From NCBI GenBank assembly GCA_008828725.1, contig MEHQ01003153.1:274146-338145 (forward strand): a stretch of 64,000 nt of DNA, in the 5' to 3' direction. Below are positions 1 through 11,122 of the stretch, in pieces (within the stretch, counting starts at the first letter, position 1; each line of letters starts with the position of its first letter). The stretch is from Saccharina japonica. Lineage: Eukaryota > Sar > Phaeophyceae > Laminariales > Laminariaceae. The position numbers and the translations under genes are program-made. Under the pieces are notes generated by a model that was given only the letters and a program-made list of their open reading frames with translations, ran no database searches and was not told the DNA's origin.

Positions 1-168
1 GGCACGGATGACCCACCAAGGGGTGGTGGGTGGTCGGTGGTGGGTGGTATCAGCATCCCCGACGCAGAATGATACGAGTACGTACGTTCCACTCTCGTTG
101 CGACGATAACAACAGCAACAACACGCTGCAGCAGCAACAACACAGCAACAACAGCCTGCCGTTGTACT
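1..168. other. low-complexity left flank
   Basis: GGTGG-type simple sequence lies at about 15-50, and AAC/CAG triplets at about 105-157. No gene is supported here. It abuts the outer end of the left inverted repeat that starts near 169. Confidence 0.5.
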
Positions 169-387
169 CGTACGAGTTCCAACAAGCTCTGTCCATCGAG
201 CTTTCTAACCTCTGTGAGGCGCTTCTTCTGCGTGCGCCCGCCGTGCTTCGTTCGGCGGCGGGATTGACATTTTTGCATTTTTTATTGCTCGTGATTGGTC
301 TACGTCACGATTTTTACGTTTTTTTTTGTGCTGTGATTGGTCTAAATCACGATTTTCCAGGCCCCACCACTACGAAATTGCCCTCGG
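169..387 (+). repeat. left arm of inverted repeat
   Basis: Pairs with the right arm at 3022-3238 with small indels. It contains two successive copies of a TGATTGGTCTA core (about 293-312 and 341-360), each an inverted CCAAT box. The second is flanked by GTGATT and AATCAC, which can form a small hairpin. The innermost part is the CCACCACTACGAAATTGCC block. Confidence 0.75.
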
Positions 388-485
388 ACGGCGAGAACAA
401 GAATAGTGTTCCATTTTTTTTTATCAATTTACTCTGATGTTCCAATCTGGCGAAACTATATAGACTTTTGTGTGGGGACCGGCTG

Positions 486-1529
486 TCAGGAATAATATAA
501 CTTTTTCATGGTCCCGAGCAATTCCGCCGCACTTTCGGGACCACTTGGGGACCACCCCCTCCCCGGCCGCACGCCACTCTCTTCGTGCATCCCAATGAGT
601 ACAAAACCTGCGCAACGGAAACGAGTCTGCGCACAAAGCAAGCTGTGGCCACGCGGGCGAGGGACTGGGCAAGGCCATGATGGAGCAACGAGAGACACGA
701 GGTTCAATGCATGCACCCTGCTGGATGCCTGGAGGTTTGTGCGTTCTTCGTGCCTGAGGTAAGAAGTTGTCGTAGGTACAAGTACCACAGGAAATGATAC
801 GAATAAAGTACACACAGCAGCGGCATCCGGCTTGTAGCTGGTACGTGGTATGATATGTATGATACAAGCAAGCGCACACCAGAAGAAGCGCTGCTGCTGC
901 TGCTGTAGACGTGACCAGATGTGTGCAAACAGATGCGGGCAGAGGTGTTCATAGGCAAAGACAAAGTGTGAAACAAGAGCATATCCGTAGAACCTGTCAC
1001 ACATGTTCACAGGAGATATCCACCATCCTTGGACCAGCTTGGACTGCTGTGGAGTAGTACTACTGCTGCTGTAAGTCCAACCGTTCAATGGGTAGAGAGG
1101 TGTTACGCGTGCTACGGGCGGCGTATTGGGCTTACGTACAGCAGAAGTATGTACCCCGGTGACGAAAGGGGGCGTACGGGCGCCTTGGATTGTAGGGGAG
1201 GGTGATGTATTTTTGGAATGAATGACCGGCAGCAGTCCCGTGCTGTGTTCAGGAGTGATGATATCGAGCGGGTAGGAAGGACGGTTACGTCGCGACGACA
1301 GCGGTTGGTCTCGGGGCCAAAGACGCGTTTCGTCGTACTGCGATGGGCCTCGCTCGCTTGCGGAAGGACTCTGCACCTCCTCCCCCTTGGTGTATATACG
1401 GGCACATCTTTGTGCACACCATTGTTTTATGGCCTGTGTTTGCCGCTGCCGATTGCGTGAATTGACGTACGGGGGGTATATACAGCTGGGCCACCCCTTC
1501 GTGCGGCAGTGATAGTAGTTTAGGGGCAT
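486..1529 (-). CDS. hypothetical 347-codon reading frame
   Basis: I do not recognise this. A single open frame runs from an ATG at 1529 down to a stop at 486. That length is longer than expected by chance at this base composition, so it may be coding or recently coding. The product would be rich in Ser, Pro, Arg and Cys with a short Gln run encoded by a CTG tract (about 891-905). No transposase DDE motif, zinc finger or membrane pattern is convincing. It lies inside the inverted-repeat-bounded segment, so an element-encoded protein is possible. Other frames are also open across much of it, which weakens the case. Confidence 0.22.
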   Translation of the reverse strand: MPLNYYHCRTKGWPSCIYPPYVNSRNRQRQTQAIKQWCAQRCARIYTKGEEVQSPSASERGPSQYDETRLWPRDQPLSSRRNRPSYPLDIITPEHSTGLLPVIHSKNTSPSPTIQGARTPPFVTGVHTSAVRKPNTPPVARVTPLYPLNGWTYSSSSTTPQQSKLVQGWWISPVNMCDRFYGYALVSHFVFAYEHLCPHLFAHIWSRLQQQQQRFFWCALACIIHIIPRTSYKPDAAAVCTLFVSFPVVLVPTTTSYLRHEERTNLQASSRVHALNLVSLVAPSWPCPVPRPRGHSLLCAQTRFRCAGFVLIGMHEESGVRPGRGWSPSGPESAAELLGTMKKLYYS

Positions 1530-1739
1530 AGCCACGTAAGATGTTGACGCTGCTGCTGGCTGATCTTTGATTCATCGTCTGTTGTTTCAGCCAGCTCTTG
1601 TATCGCTACGTATTGTGCCCTCTCTTCTTTGTTCTGCTGTGGTACTTGCCGCGGGTGTTGTCGCGGTGGATGCCGAGGGTGTTTCCGCCATACGTGCCGC
1701 GGGACCTGAGATGGATCTTGAAGCTGGTGTTGCCGNGGT

Positions 1740-1852
1740 ACTTCCCTTGCCGCGGTACTTGCCTCGGGTCTTGCCGCGGGTCTTTTCGTGGGTATTGCCG
1801 TGGGGCTTGGCGTGGACATTCGCGCGGGCCTTGGTGTGGGCACAATCGTGGC
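1740..1852. repeat. 12-bp degenerate minisatellite
   Basis: Consecutive 12-bp units of the form CTTGCCGCGGGT drift along the array (for example TCTTTTCGTGGG, TATTGCCGTGGG, GCTTGGCGTGGA). Because 12 is a multiple of 3 the array is open in several frames, and on the minus strand reads as a Pro-Arg-Gln rich tetrapeptide repeat. A looser version extends left to about 1640. Confidence 0.7.
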
Positions 1853-2085
1853 CCGTTCTGTTGCAGATGTTAAACCCGCGGTAGTATGACGCGGAATACC
1901 GCGGTCACTGCCGCCAAAAAGTATAATATTGTGCATGCGTGTCTTGTCGCCTGTAGCTCGTATGCTGTTGTTTGTTCGCCTGCTGTGTTTGTTAGCGTAT
2001 CGTACGAGTACGCTTGCATTTTCGTGTGTGTCCACGTCGCCTCATTCAGTCTTCTCCTGCTGCTGTTTCGCCTCCTTCTGTCCTT

Positions 2086-2152
2086 CCTGATTGCTGCTGC
2101 TGCTACTGCTGCGGCTGCGGCTGCTGCTGCNGCTGCTGCTGCCTGCTGCCGT
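2086..2152. repeat. CTG/CGG triplet microsatellite
   Basis: GCTGCTGCT and GCGGCT triplets with one ambiguous base at 2131. Overlapping poly-Ala and poly-Leu frames are artefacts of the repeat. Confidence 0.85.
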
Positions 2153-3021
2153 GCGCACTCTGCTGTACGTTTCCCGTTACCTTGCAGGGCGGGCCGTGAC
2201 AATGGAAAAGCTGCTACTACCGCAGTACGAGTACAAAGCAGTGGCTCCGGCTGTACATTTGTACATATTACGTGATACCACAAAGTTATATATCTGGTTC
2301 ACGTTAGCTCCTGCTGTGCATGCGTGCACTTGCAGAGGCTAGTAGCTGTGCATGTACGCACCGGTTGAGGGTACGATCGTAGTAGTAGTAAACACATGCG
2401 TGCAAAGATCGGGGGTGGCATATATGTAGTGATGGGGCATCCTGAACAACGGTCAGGCCAGAAACTGTCTTCACTCGTGGGTTAACGTACTTTTTGTGTT
2501 GGGGGTTGTTTTTGTTTTTCTCCTCGCTCATGAGGTCCGCGCACTCTGCGGGGAGGTGGACGTTGGGTGCTACCTGGACGCTCTGCTTCGGAACAACACG
2601 ACGAGTCAGACGGGCACCGGTACTGCTGCACATTTATTTGTACACCTGAGTGATACACGCACAGAGCGATCATGCGTTCGCCTGCCACGCACATAATAGT
2701 ACCAGTTAGAAAATAACCCAGGCCCCCCTTTTTTGTTCAACTGCTGTCACGCACANGATACATATATCCTTCATGCTCCCACGCATTGAGTTGTTTCAAC
2801 ACCTTCGATAGCCCTACACAGATTGTTCGAATGAGCCTACTTTCATGCCGAGGTTCAAACTGTAGCGCTCGCGGTGGCCTCGCAGCAGAGGGCACATATG
2901 CCGGAAACCAAAACTTCGAAATTGAGCAACCCCGTAGCCCGTATCGAAAAAACCTCCGAAGACTTGGAAATCTTTCTCTCTCTTTTTTTTTCTTTTTTCC
3001 CCAGGCCCCCCTACTAAAAAA

Positions 3022-3238
3022 GTGCCGAGAGGCAATTTCGTAGTGGTGGGGCCTGGAAAATCGTGATTTAGACCAATCACAGCCAAAAAAAACGTAAAAA
3101 TCGTGACGTAGACCAATCACGAGCAATAAAAATGCAAAAATGTCAATCCCGCCGCCGAACAAAGCACGGCGGCGGCACGCAGAAGGCGCCTCACAGAGGT
3201 TAGAAGCTCGATGGAGAGAGCTTGTTGGAACTCGCACG
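3022..3238 (-). repeat. right arm of inverted repeat
   Basis: Reverse complement of 169-387, including both CCAAT-containing cores (TAGACCAATCAC at about 3070 and 3110) and the GC-rich CCGCCGCCGAAC block. The outer ends match to about GTTGGAACTCGCACG and then diverge. Confidence 0.75.
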
Positions 3239-4200
3239 ACCCACGCCGTGCTGACCGCCCAAATAAGCCACCTAGCGATACCCATAGGTCTGCGTCGATT
3301 TTTGTTTAATATCAGGTACGTGCCAGCCTTTCATTGGGCGGAAAGTTGACAGTCCCGTTTCGAAACCGTAAAAAATATATATTTTTTTTTGGTCGAAAAA
3401 TTGAAAGCGGGACCCAGGGGATGGTCGACAGCCACCGCGGCCTTAACTGTACACTAATTTAATTCGGGAAGTAACTTCCTTCTTCTGTGGCTATATTTAG
3501 CTGTTGTTGTTGTTGCCCGTGTGAGGTCCCCGGCCCAAGTTTTCCTTCCGTTTTGGTGGTGGGAAGCCGTCGTCTGGAAGCTCCCTACCCAAGCGAAAGG
3601 CCTCCGTGGCTGTGCCCACGTGCGTACCTTGGCAGCCCATTGTGGCGGCGACTTATTTATGGGGGGAATAGCTCGGTCAGGCTGGGGAGTGTGGTTCCAT
3701 GAATCGCCCGCATATACTTACTACGTTATTAAGCTTTTGGCAACGAAAAGCGTTCGCACCTACACAGTAATCCGATACACGATTTGGACCACCCGACTGC
3801 GCATATATATAACACACATATATATATGTATATATATGTATATACATACATATATACAGGCTGCCGGGTTCGCTATCATCGCCAAAAATATACCGGTATA
3901 TAGCTTGCATGGGGTGGGCGCTGTGCTCTTGCTACCACCGTATGATTAACGCGTTGGCGTTACAGTGAGCAGCGAATGGGGCCCAATTGCACCTACCCTC
4001 CCAGTACAGTATGATGGTGTACCACGGTAAAGCATCCATAGCACTCTTTCCCTAACTATGATTACGTAGCTTCGTTGGTATGTTCTTTTTATTTTTCGGC
4101 ACATCTTTACAGAAGTGGTACAAGATAGCGAACCCCTCTCAGGCGAGCTCACAACATAGCTTTCTTCGAAGTGGGGAGGGTATTAGGAAATATCGACGAT
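3239..4200. other. intergenic, no gene seen
   Basis: Anonymous sequence with a TA-rich tract at 3801-3857. No frame in it looks coding. Confidence 0.4.
3801..3857. repeat. (TA)n/(GTATAT)n tract
   Basis: Alternating ATATATAT, ACACAT and GTATATATAT blocks give a low-melting microsatellite. Confidence 0.85.
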
Positions 4201-4364
4201 ATCTCCCAAAGTCATATATCGACCGTCTTGCAATAATGCCTACAAAAAACAAAAGTTTTTTTTGGCGAAAATGCGGACAAACCGACATCTGGAACCATAT
4301 CTTCTGCCCAGATTTTGTTGTCGTAGAACAATCCGCAATTCTTCTCTACTAGCTCCGAACTTAC

Positions 4365-4471
4365 CAGTGATCCAATATGTGTCAAGGCAGATATGATATG
4401 TTTCATGCACTCCCATGAGATTGCCGAAGCAACAGCAGTTTCCGTGCCCTCCTTCGATGCGGACCTTGTCG
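4365..4471 (-). CDS. candidate internal exon, unknown product
   Basis: I do not recognise the protein. Reading leftwards, a TTTCAAATTTTAG acceptor-like sequence ends at 4472 and a perfect GTAAGT donor starts at 4364, leaving 107 bp open throughout. In one frame it reads as an amphipathic helix (residue run EGTETAVASAISWECMKHI), more protein-like than surrounding frames. Upstream at about 4535-4560 a pyrimidine-rich CAG-ended tract could be another acceptor. The splice sites are predicted by eye only, and matching exons were not found, so this may be a relic or chance. Confidence 0.28.
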
Positions 4472-4974
4472 CTAAAATTTGAAATGTGGTACGAGGCGCT
4501 TGATTTTGCGGTTTCATGCACTCGTAACCGAGTCATGTTTTCTGCTGTGGAACAGACAAGAGGGGAACACATGGAGCTCGTACTACACAATATACTGCGC
4601 ACAAATCGGCTCTCGTGCTCTCGCTTGCACCTGTCGGAGCATGCTAAAGAGCTACGCTTCCCTTCCCGTCGCCCAAACATTCAAAATCGATGGCCCACGG
4701 GCTGGCCTTTCGTCGACGGTTTCAACTTTGAGGTGTGCGGCTGATGGTATCGACGATTTCACATGCAACAGGCAAACTATTCAAGTTAGCACTTTCACAT
4801 GTGTACTAACACCAACATTTGGAGAGTGGAGAGTAATACGCACAGCCGTAAACTACTACTGTACATTTCAAATGTCAGGGTTACGAAACCCTGTCATGTT
4901 AGGGATTTTGTTTTTCAACCAAACTCGACTGCAGATAGCGCCTGGCGTGTGTATGCATGGGAAAGAGGAGAAGA

Positions 4975-5030
4975 GACTGCTCGATGATCCCGGATGATCC
5001 CGGATCTGAGTTACGAGCCCAATAAGGAGA
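4975..5030 (-). repeat. dispersed repeat core (GATCCCGGATCTGAGTTACGA)
   Basis: The core GATCCCGGATCTGAGTTAC is the reverse complement of sequences at about 51424-51444 and 62713-62733, marking a dispersed repeat family. Here the GATCCCG stretch is itself duplicated in tandem. A shorter partial match lies near 50380. Confidence 0.55.
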
Positions 5031-5489
5031 TACCTGGTAAAAACGATGAACGAAAATAATACATGGAATGGAAAAGGAATAAATACGAAGTTTATGACAA
5101 CAGCGCCGGTTTGGAAGTTTGTACAAAATTGTCTGCCTGTGCGTGTACACTTGCGTACGAAGCAATCACGACGGTATTTTTAGCAATCCCTCCTCAACAC
5201 GTGACACGAGTCAGAGACAGCCATGTCGCGCACCGGTCGTAGAGAGCCTCAAACCGTGTTCGGCCTTAGAACAATCTGCCGTGCGAACGATTGTTTGTGG
5301 GTACGATTTCGGCCCGAGCGTTGGTTGAAAAGCCCGGTTCCTCCATTCATAAAGTATGCGTTCGTACCTCGAACGAACACCAGCACACAAGCTCGGACAC
5401 ACAAACAGCGCGTGTCTGGCCAATATACCACTGCACTCCAAAACACAGACATCCCACCACGTACCGTCAGTCTCCGGCACGGTTACAAA
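5031..5489. other. intergenic, no gene seen
   Basis: Anonymous sequence. Short open frames overlap on both strands and none has recognisable features. Confidence 0.35.
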
Positions 5490-5915
5490 AAACGATCAGG
5501 GCTCCAGACCGGTCTCCATATACGGTCCGGTGTCCCGAATGGTCCCCCGATACGGCCCTGTCTCCGGACCGGTACGCTGGAACAGTACTGTTCCCGAAAC
5601 GGTCTCTACACACGGCCCATTCTCCGGAGCAGCCTTACAAAACACCGCCTTGACTCCACGACGGTCTCCAAACTCGCTCCACTGTCGACACTGTCCAGAC
5701 GTGTCTCCTAATAGAGCGGAATAATCTATGAAATTGTCCCCCAAAACGATATGTCCCGATAAGCAAGTCTGTATGACCCAGACTCCGGACCTGTCTCCAA
5801 AACCAGCCCAGTCTCCGGAACGATGCCCCAAACGCGTCACTCTCCCGAACCGTACCTGTAACACGGCCTTTTCCCCAGTCCAAGTCTGTAGAAACGATCG
5901 ACAGTCCTCTCGCAA
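5490..5915. repeat. 30-bp degenerate minisatellite
   Basis: Units of 29-31 bp start with a TCTCCGGA or TTCCCGAA-like motif followed by a CGGTCTCYA-like block and ACACGGCC (for example starts near 5550, 5580, 5610, 5640, 5825 and 5855). There are about a dozen units, with a weaker patch at 5690-5790. A 30-bp period keeps both strands open and yields decapeptide-like repeats, which are probably not translated. Confidence 0.6.
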
Positions 5916-6446
5916 AAGCGCCGTTATTTACAGTACCTAAACCCCTCGAAACTATGCCTCTGGCACACGGACTCTCCCTATCTAACATATGGACACGACG
6001 GGACCACAGCACACGCGTACCTGTCATGTACAAGTTAATATAATGATAATAATGTGAATCTCTCGCGGAGAAACACTTGTGGGTCTCTCTTGGAGAAACA
6101 CGCAGGTGGCGGATGGCACCCAGTGACCTTGAGGTTCACTTTTGTTCAACGGAACAGAAAATAAAGAGATGGTTTGAAAGGTGGCGCTTATGTGGCTGTG
6201 CTCTAGAGAGCGGTGGTAAGTTGGGGAATGAGCTCGGTGGGGCTCACAGCACTTGTGTGATCGCATGGGGCGATCACCGTAGTAAGTTGGTCACAACTTA
6301 CTCTACATGTCTTACATGTCTACATGACCCTCATGATCTGATCATGTGTCAATACCATCAATATTCCATGTACCAGTACCCTATGATACGATATACTACG
6401 AGTAATATTATTGTTTCCCCGACTGATAAGCTTATCTCATATTATT
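5916..6446. other. probable degraded LTR body, no gene
   Basis: No coding signal. The part adjoining 6447 probably continues the LTR of the older minus-strand element whose edge lies at 6500, but with no second full copy in the window its extent cannot be set. Confidence 0.3.
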
Positions 6447-6500
6447 GTAGATCTATCAATATCAGAACAATAGACAGTTTTTCTATCGTACAATCTAACA
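6447..6500 (-). repeat. LTR edge of an older copia-type element
   Basis: On the minus strand a G-rich polypurine tract (6501-6507) is followed directly by TGTTAGATTG, the expected start of a 3' LTR. The following 54 bp match 15818-15871 closely, both containing AGAACAATAGACAGTT. This suggests an older retroelement on the minus strand whose internal part lies to the right and was split by element A. Confidence 0.5.
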
Positions 6501-6921
6501 CCCCCCCTCGATTCGTACCTAAAATACAAAAAAATATTTTGTGCTGATTTTGTTTATGAATGATCTATTAAAGGCTCCTTAACCCAAATTCGTCGGACTT
6601 TCATTCTTGTGTTGCCATATTTTCCATAGTATACCTAGCTCATGGGATTGTATAATCGGGTAGCAAAATCATTTTTCGGGTGGGGTATGGAGCTCCTTAA
6701 CTGAGGAGCTCAGAAAAAACACGGTGCACCTCTATCGTAGCATTCGTCTATATGTAAGTCCCTAATGCAACCGATGCACAAACACATTCAGTCCTGAAGC
6801 TTTGTCAGCGGCAACTTGTGAAATGATGTCCAAACAAACAATAGAACTATCAAAAACTAAAATTGAAGCACGCATCATATCTCTCAAAAACAAATCAGAT
6901 CAAACTTTTGATTCAAGAGAA
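6501..6921 (-). other. internal remnant of the older element
   Basis: Lies between the LTR edge at 6500 and element A's target duplication, and would join to 11722 before element A inserted. AT-rich, with no open frame of note. It contains a GAGCTCCTTAACTGAGGAGCTC palindrome near 6690. Confidence 0.35.
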
Positions 6922-6926
6922 CGCTC
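6922..6926. repeat. target site duplication (left)
   Basis: CGCTC immediately precedes the TG of the left LTR and is repeated as 11717-11721 immediately after the CA of the right LTR. Five bp is the standard copia integration footprint. Confidence 0.9.
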
Positions 6927-7341
6927 TGTTTGTATAACCACTGTCAAACGTGCTCTGTGTAGCCACGTGCCTATACCGTGAGTCGTCAAGGAGAAGGTGG
7001 TAGATAATATACACTCGTGTCACCACGTACCAAATACACACCAGGTGAGCCAATACCGTTTTGTCAGAGGCCCATCATAAACACCACACACAGGAGGTAA
7101 GCCGCACCAGGTTTGTCACCGGCTGCACCCCTCACACATATACGAGCAGTATCATTCTATCAAAGCCCGGGTCTCATCATTATTATCGCAGACTGCTCCC
7201 AGGAGGGAGACAGCAACCCACGCGAGGCATCATCTCAGATCATAATGCCTCGCCATACCATATAAACCCCAATCTCCGTAGACCAGTATGAAACCGCCAC
7301 ATATCGGGAAACCAGTATCGAGCAACCGCATACCACAAACA
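6927..7341 (-). repeat. 3' LTR of element A
   Basis: Near-identical to 11300-11716, with differences around 7185 (CATTATTATCGC versus CATCATTGTATCGC). The ends form a TGTTTGT/ACAAACA short inverted repeat. A TATA-like ACCATATAAAC (minus strand GTTTATATGG) lies near 7257 and is a plausible LTR promoter element. Confidence 0.92.
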
Positions 7342-7350
7342 GCCCCCCTA
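7342..7350 (-). other. polypurine tract of element A
   Basis: Minus-strand TAGGGGGGC abuts the 3' LTR, the position needed to prime plus-strand DNA synthesis. The same sequence precedes the LTR of element B at 47933-47941. Confidence 0.7.
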
Positions 7351-7392
7351 TTCGGTGCGCGATACGATAGGTCCCGAATACTTATCACCAAT

Positions 7393-7560
7393 TGCCAGGT
7401 AAAACGGCAAGTCCCAAATTCCATAATAAAGCACTGCCAAGGTAAAACGGCAACCCCAAATTCAATCCTTCATCATTGCCAAGGTAAAACGGCAACCCCA
7501 AATTCCATCCTCAAGAATTGCCAACGTAAAACGGCAATCCCGATACCAAACCTCTCAATC
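7393..7560. repeat. 42-bp tandem repeat inside element A
   Basis: Four units start with TGCC at 7393, 7435, 7477 and 7519, exactly 42 bp apart, each carrying GTAAAACGGCAA. A matching inverted array is in element B (about 47720-47895), so the array predates the split of the two copies. Confidence 0.85.
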
Positions 7561-8149
7561 TCGATTCCAGTATATATCTCCTAAACTATAGCGAGACAGT
7601 AACTGCGGGAAGGGGAAAATCCAACAAATGTGAGTATGCTGGTAAAACCTTCAAACAAAACCAATAACACCGTCTTCACATAAATACCGTACCGCCCGAT
7701 AACATCGGCCCCCCTGTTGTGTACTCTGTAAGAGCACAACAACAGAACATCTCTGATATATAACACCTCAAATCAAATCATAGCAGCCCCCCTGCTTGAC
7801 ACTCCCCTCGGAAGTATACAAGAAGACAACAATCCGCATCTGAATCCAAAAGTACTATAGGTATCAGTAATTGGTTCCCCTGTACGTTGTGCGCAGTTAA
7901 CCAATAGCCAAAGCGTACGGCACGATTCATCAAGACCATCGGCATACTCTATTGGCGTATTAACCTTATTCAACGTATGGGTACCTCCCAACACTTTCTC
8001 CATTTCCTTAAGAACTCCTGAAGTTGGACGTTAATTCTTCAAGTACTTCCAAAAACATCCCATGCACATCGAAAACCCCTACTATTATCCCCCAAAACCA
8101 AATGCCCCAAAACCCCCGGAAAAACAAACAAACAAACCAGTGGATGAAA
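7561..8149. other. non-coding 3' section of element A
   Basis: No open frame on the coding (minus) strand. It is collinear with about 47130-47720 of element B, so it is a conserved part of the element family rather than host DNA. Confidence 0.6.
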
Positions 8150-8393
8150 TCACAACAAGTTCATCACAGAGTCACGGCCAAAGCGAAACATCTCAGCATG
8201 CAACGGTTTGATGAGAAAGTCGGCATGCTGCTCTGCCGACCGTACGTATTAATCTCAAACTATCCGTTAGACACATGCTCTAGATATTTACGTCCTATAA
8301 TCAAACCTTACACAGGCACCAGCGCGCATAACTACTCCACCAGAGACAGACGTCCGGTCAGTAGCCTTGCGTGCATCCGCATCCACGTACGTT
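8150..8393 (-). pseudogene. copia RNase H remnant in element A
   Basis: Minus-strand translation from 8393 gives a YVDADARKATDRTSVSGG block ending at a stop (8288-8290). This matches the copia RNase H pattern around its GxxDADxA...RRSxSG motif. Downstream, 8236-8150 reads as an ADFL...LHAEMFRF...MNLL tail, typical of the end of copia RNase H. The catalytic middle is deleted and a stop intervenes, so it cannot make enzyme. It shows that element A derives from a full copia polyprotein. The equivalent in element B is 46914-47130. Confidence 0.65.
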
Positions 8394-9678
8394 AAAACCC
8401 CAACTGGACTCGACTATCTGCGATGGAAAGTCTTCGTCGTGTTACCGAGTACAACTACTATCTCCCCCCTGCTCGGAAGACGACAAAACATCCATCGCAT
8501 GGTTAATAGTAAAATCCTGCGACATCAGTGTGACTCAAAAACCCCTCAATCATAAAATCAAAACCAAACTCAAGTCCAAACCCACAAACCAGAAACATCA
8601 GCGATCTATATCAAATAAGCGCCGCAGACAACGAAACAAACAGAACGTCGTTGTCGTTGTATGCATTCACTCACGTACAAGACTACTCGGTCCAGCGTTA
8701 TAATTCAACTATCCTCCTACCAAAAACAAGCATTTAGGCCCTCGATATACCAGGTAAAGCATCGTCTCTCAATCATACCCCAGGTCATGATAAATGGACT
8801 GCCATAACCGAGATACGTGACAATGTACAGCTGTTGATGCTGTTATTTTATAGTATTCTGACATCGTACTTCAGAGGTCGTAGTACGCAATTCAGAATGC
8901 CAAATATCAGGTACCAGTATAACAGGTGCATATAACTCTACTCGTATATCCAATGCAAACATATTACAATCCAAGCGTCATAAATATTTCGGCTCGTCAA
9001 TTCCTACCGAAACAAAACGATCCAAAAACATTTAATCTACTGTGGGTCATTGCTACTAAGCGACCCCAACCCCACGCGCTCAACCCCCGTCTCCTGCTCC
9101 CTACCCCACGGACTCGACGCTTGTCTTCCGCCGCGGCTCAACGTCACCGCGGCATGGACTACATCTCATAAATCCGAAGGGTTAGGGTGCATTTTGACTC
9201 GTTGAGCAAAGGGTGCATCGGGTGGTTACTTTCAGCGCCAGGAACCAAGTCAAATCGTTAGATAACGAAACACATCATTATGCACTATGTCTGTGGGTAG
9301 AATCATGCCATCAAACCCCCCCTCGTGATTCTTCCCAGTACAACAGTAGTGACAAAACATTCCGTGTGCAAGGGCTTGGTGAGGAAATCAGCATTGATTT
9401 TCACACATCAATATCATGTACCAGGTACTGCTGTAGAACCAAGCATAAATCAGCAGTAATTCTTCAACACATTGATCACGCAGTGGAGCAAAATTAGCAG
9501 TAATTTTCCCACATTGTATATAATGCGCTGAAAAATCAAGTAATTTTCCAGCACATTTATATCAGGCATTGCAGAATCAAGCCTATCATGGCATCACCAC
9601 CCCCCCCCCGTGATTCCAACAGCAAGACACACAAAATATAGCGGTGGTGCATCATACCCGTAGGGTACAATCACACAA
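8394..9678. other. non-coding middle of element A
   Basis: No convincing coding frame. It includes irregular repeats of an attaCTGCtgattTT / TTGATTCTACAG type (about 9400-9640, seen on the minus strand) and C-runs at 9311-9317 and 9599-9609. It is collinear with about 45240-46900 of element B. Confidence 0.5.
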
Positions 9679-11083
9679 CTATAGCAGTCCCACGTACCAG
9701 CCAATTGTTGACTTGCCTGGATCAAACGGGAACGTTCGCTCTCCTACCCAGTTCCCATTCAACCACACACATAGCTGCGATCCACCATACCAGGGGTACA
9801 AGCTCACCACAACTACAGCAGTCCTGCTCAAATATGCCGGCCAAGACACAGAGAAGCACAAAAACAAAATAACAGACCAAGAAAATCCAGTCCACTGAAT
9901 CCACCAACAAGAAAGTTGGCCAGACTGGAAAATATAACATGCCTGCTTCCCTGGATCAAATGGAAAAGATCGCGCCCCGCTGCCGCAGATGCTGCTGCTG
10001 CTGCTCCCCTCTTCCACGAGCTCCACCTCTGGCCGTCTGCCGTCAACCCCCCCCCCAAGCCCATCCCGTTCCTCTGGTTTCCCTGGGTCGAAGGGGTACG
10101 AGCCACTCTGGCCCAAACCAATCTGCGGCACTCCGCCACCGTCCCCACCGAGCTCCACCTCAGGCAAAGCAACACAAAGCTCCACCACCTTAGCCTGAGC
10201 ACCACCAAGCCCCACCACCTTAGGCCCAGCCACTCCAAGTTCCACCACCGCAGCCTCAGAACCGAGCTCCTTCTCCTCAGCCTCGGGCTGCTGCTGTACG
10301 GCATCAGCGAGCTTCCCCAGCTCAGGCTCAGGCTGCTGCTGTACAGACGCCGCTACCAGCGCACGCGTACCACCGAGCTCGTGCGCCTCGGACGCAGTCA
10401 CACCAAGCTCGTCGAAGCTCCGGTACGGAACACCAATTCCTCCAGCTCGTCGCTTGGCGGACTGCAACTTCTCCCACCAGGCTTGCTTCTGCAGGAAGGT
10501 ACGCGGTCGAGGTCCATGATACATGTTCCACAGCTCCTCGCGCGCAGCCGCTCTACGGGCATCCCTTTCCTTGCTGACGACATCCAGCTCCAACATCAGG
10601 TCCTTCATCATCTGCTGCCGAAGCAGTTCGCTCTCCCCTGGCATAGCACTACCCCCCCTAGTCGTCGACCTCGGCACTACTGCTGGCTGTACCTGCGGCT
10701 GCTGGAGCGCCGGCGTTCGAGCCTGCGACACGTAGCGGTGGTACGGCGCGTAGACGATAGTAGGCTGGGCAGTGCACTGCCTGGCCATGTGACCATAGGC
10801 CAGGAACCCATCGCACACGCTGTTTGGTGCAAAACAAATCGCGGCCATATGCCCTCGAGCACCGCAACGCTCGCACATGTAAAACCCGCCCATAGACGCT
10901 CCTGGGGGCGGAGGGGACTCCGGCTGGTACCACCCATGTCCGGTGATACGTGCACAACCAGTGTCCCCTGGGTTCTGCTGCTGTTGACGCTGATGCTGCG
11001 GCTGAGGTGGGTACTGCTGCTGGTAACTGTGACCTCCACCCCAATGCCGCTGCTGTTGCCGCTGATGCGGCCAGGCGCCTCCA

Positions 11084-11122
<39 letters not shown>

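Larger units (their letters stand above)
169..3238. mobile_element. candidate TIR-bounded element (~3.1 kb)
   Basis: The outer 217 bp at each end are inverted copies of one another (169-387 and 3022-3238), while sequence outside these arms does not match. This is the layout of a long-TIR DNA transposon or foldback element. No target duplication was recognised. The interior holds a 12-bp minisatellite, a CTG tract and a 347-codon reading frame with no motif I recognise. Three single ambiguous bases (1736, 2131, 2756) fall inside it. An inverted duplication that was never mobile is the alternative. Confidence 0.45.

Noticed and set aside
7393..7560. CRISPR-like array
   Set aside because: Units are contiguous 42-bp tandem repeats with no alternating unique spacers, in a eukaryotic LTR element.
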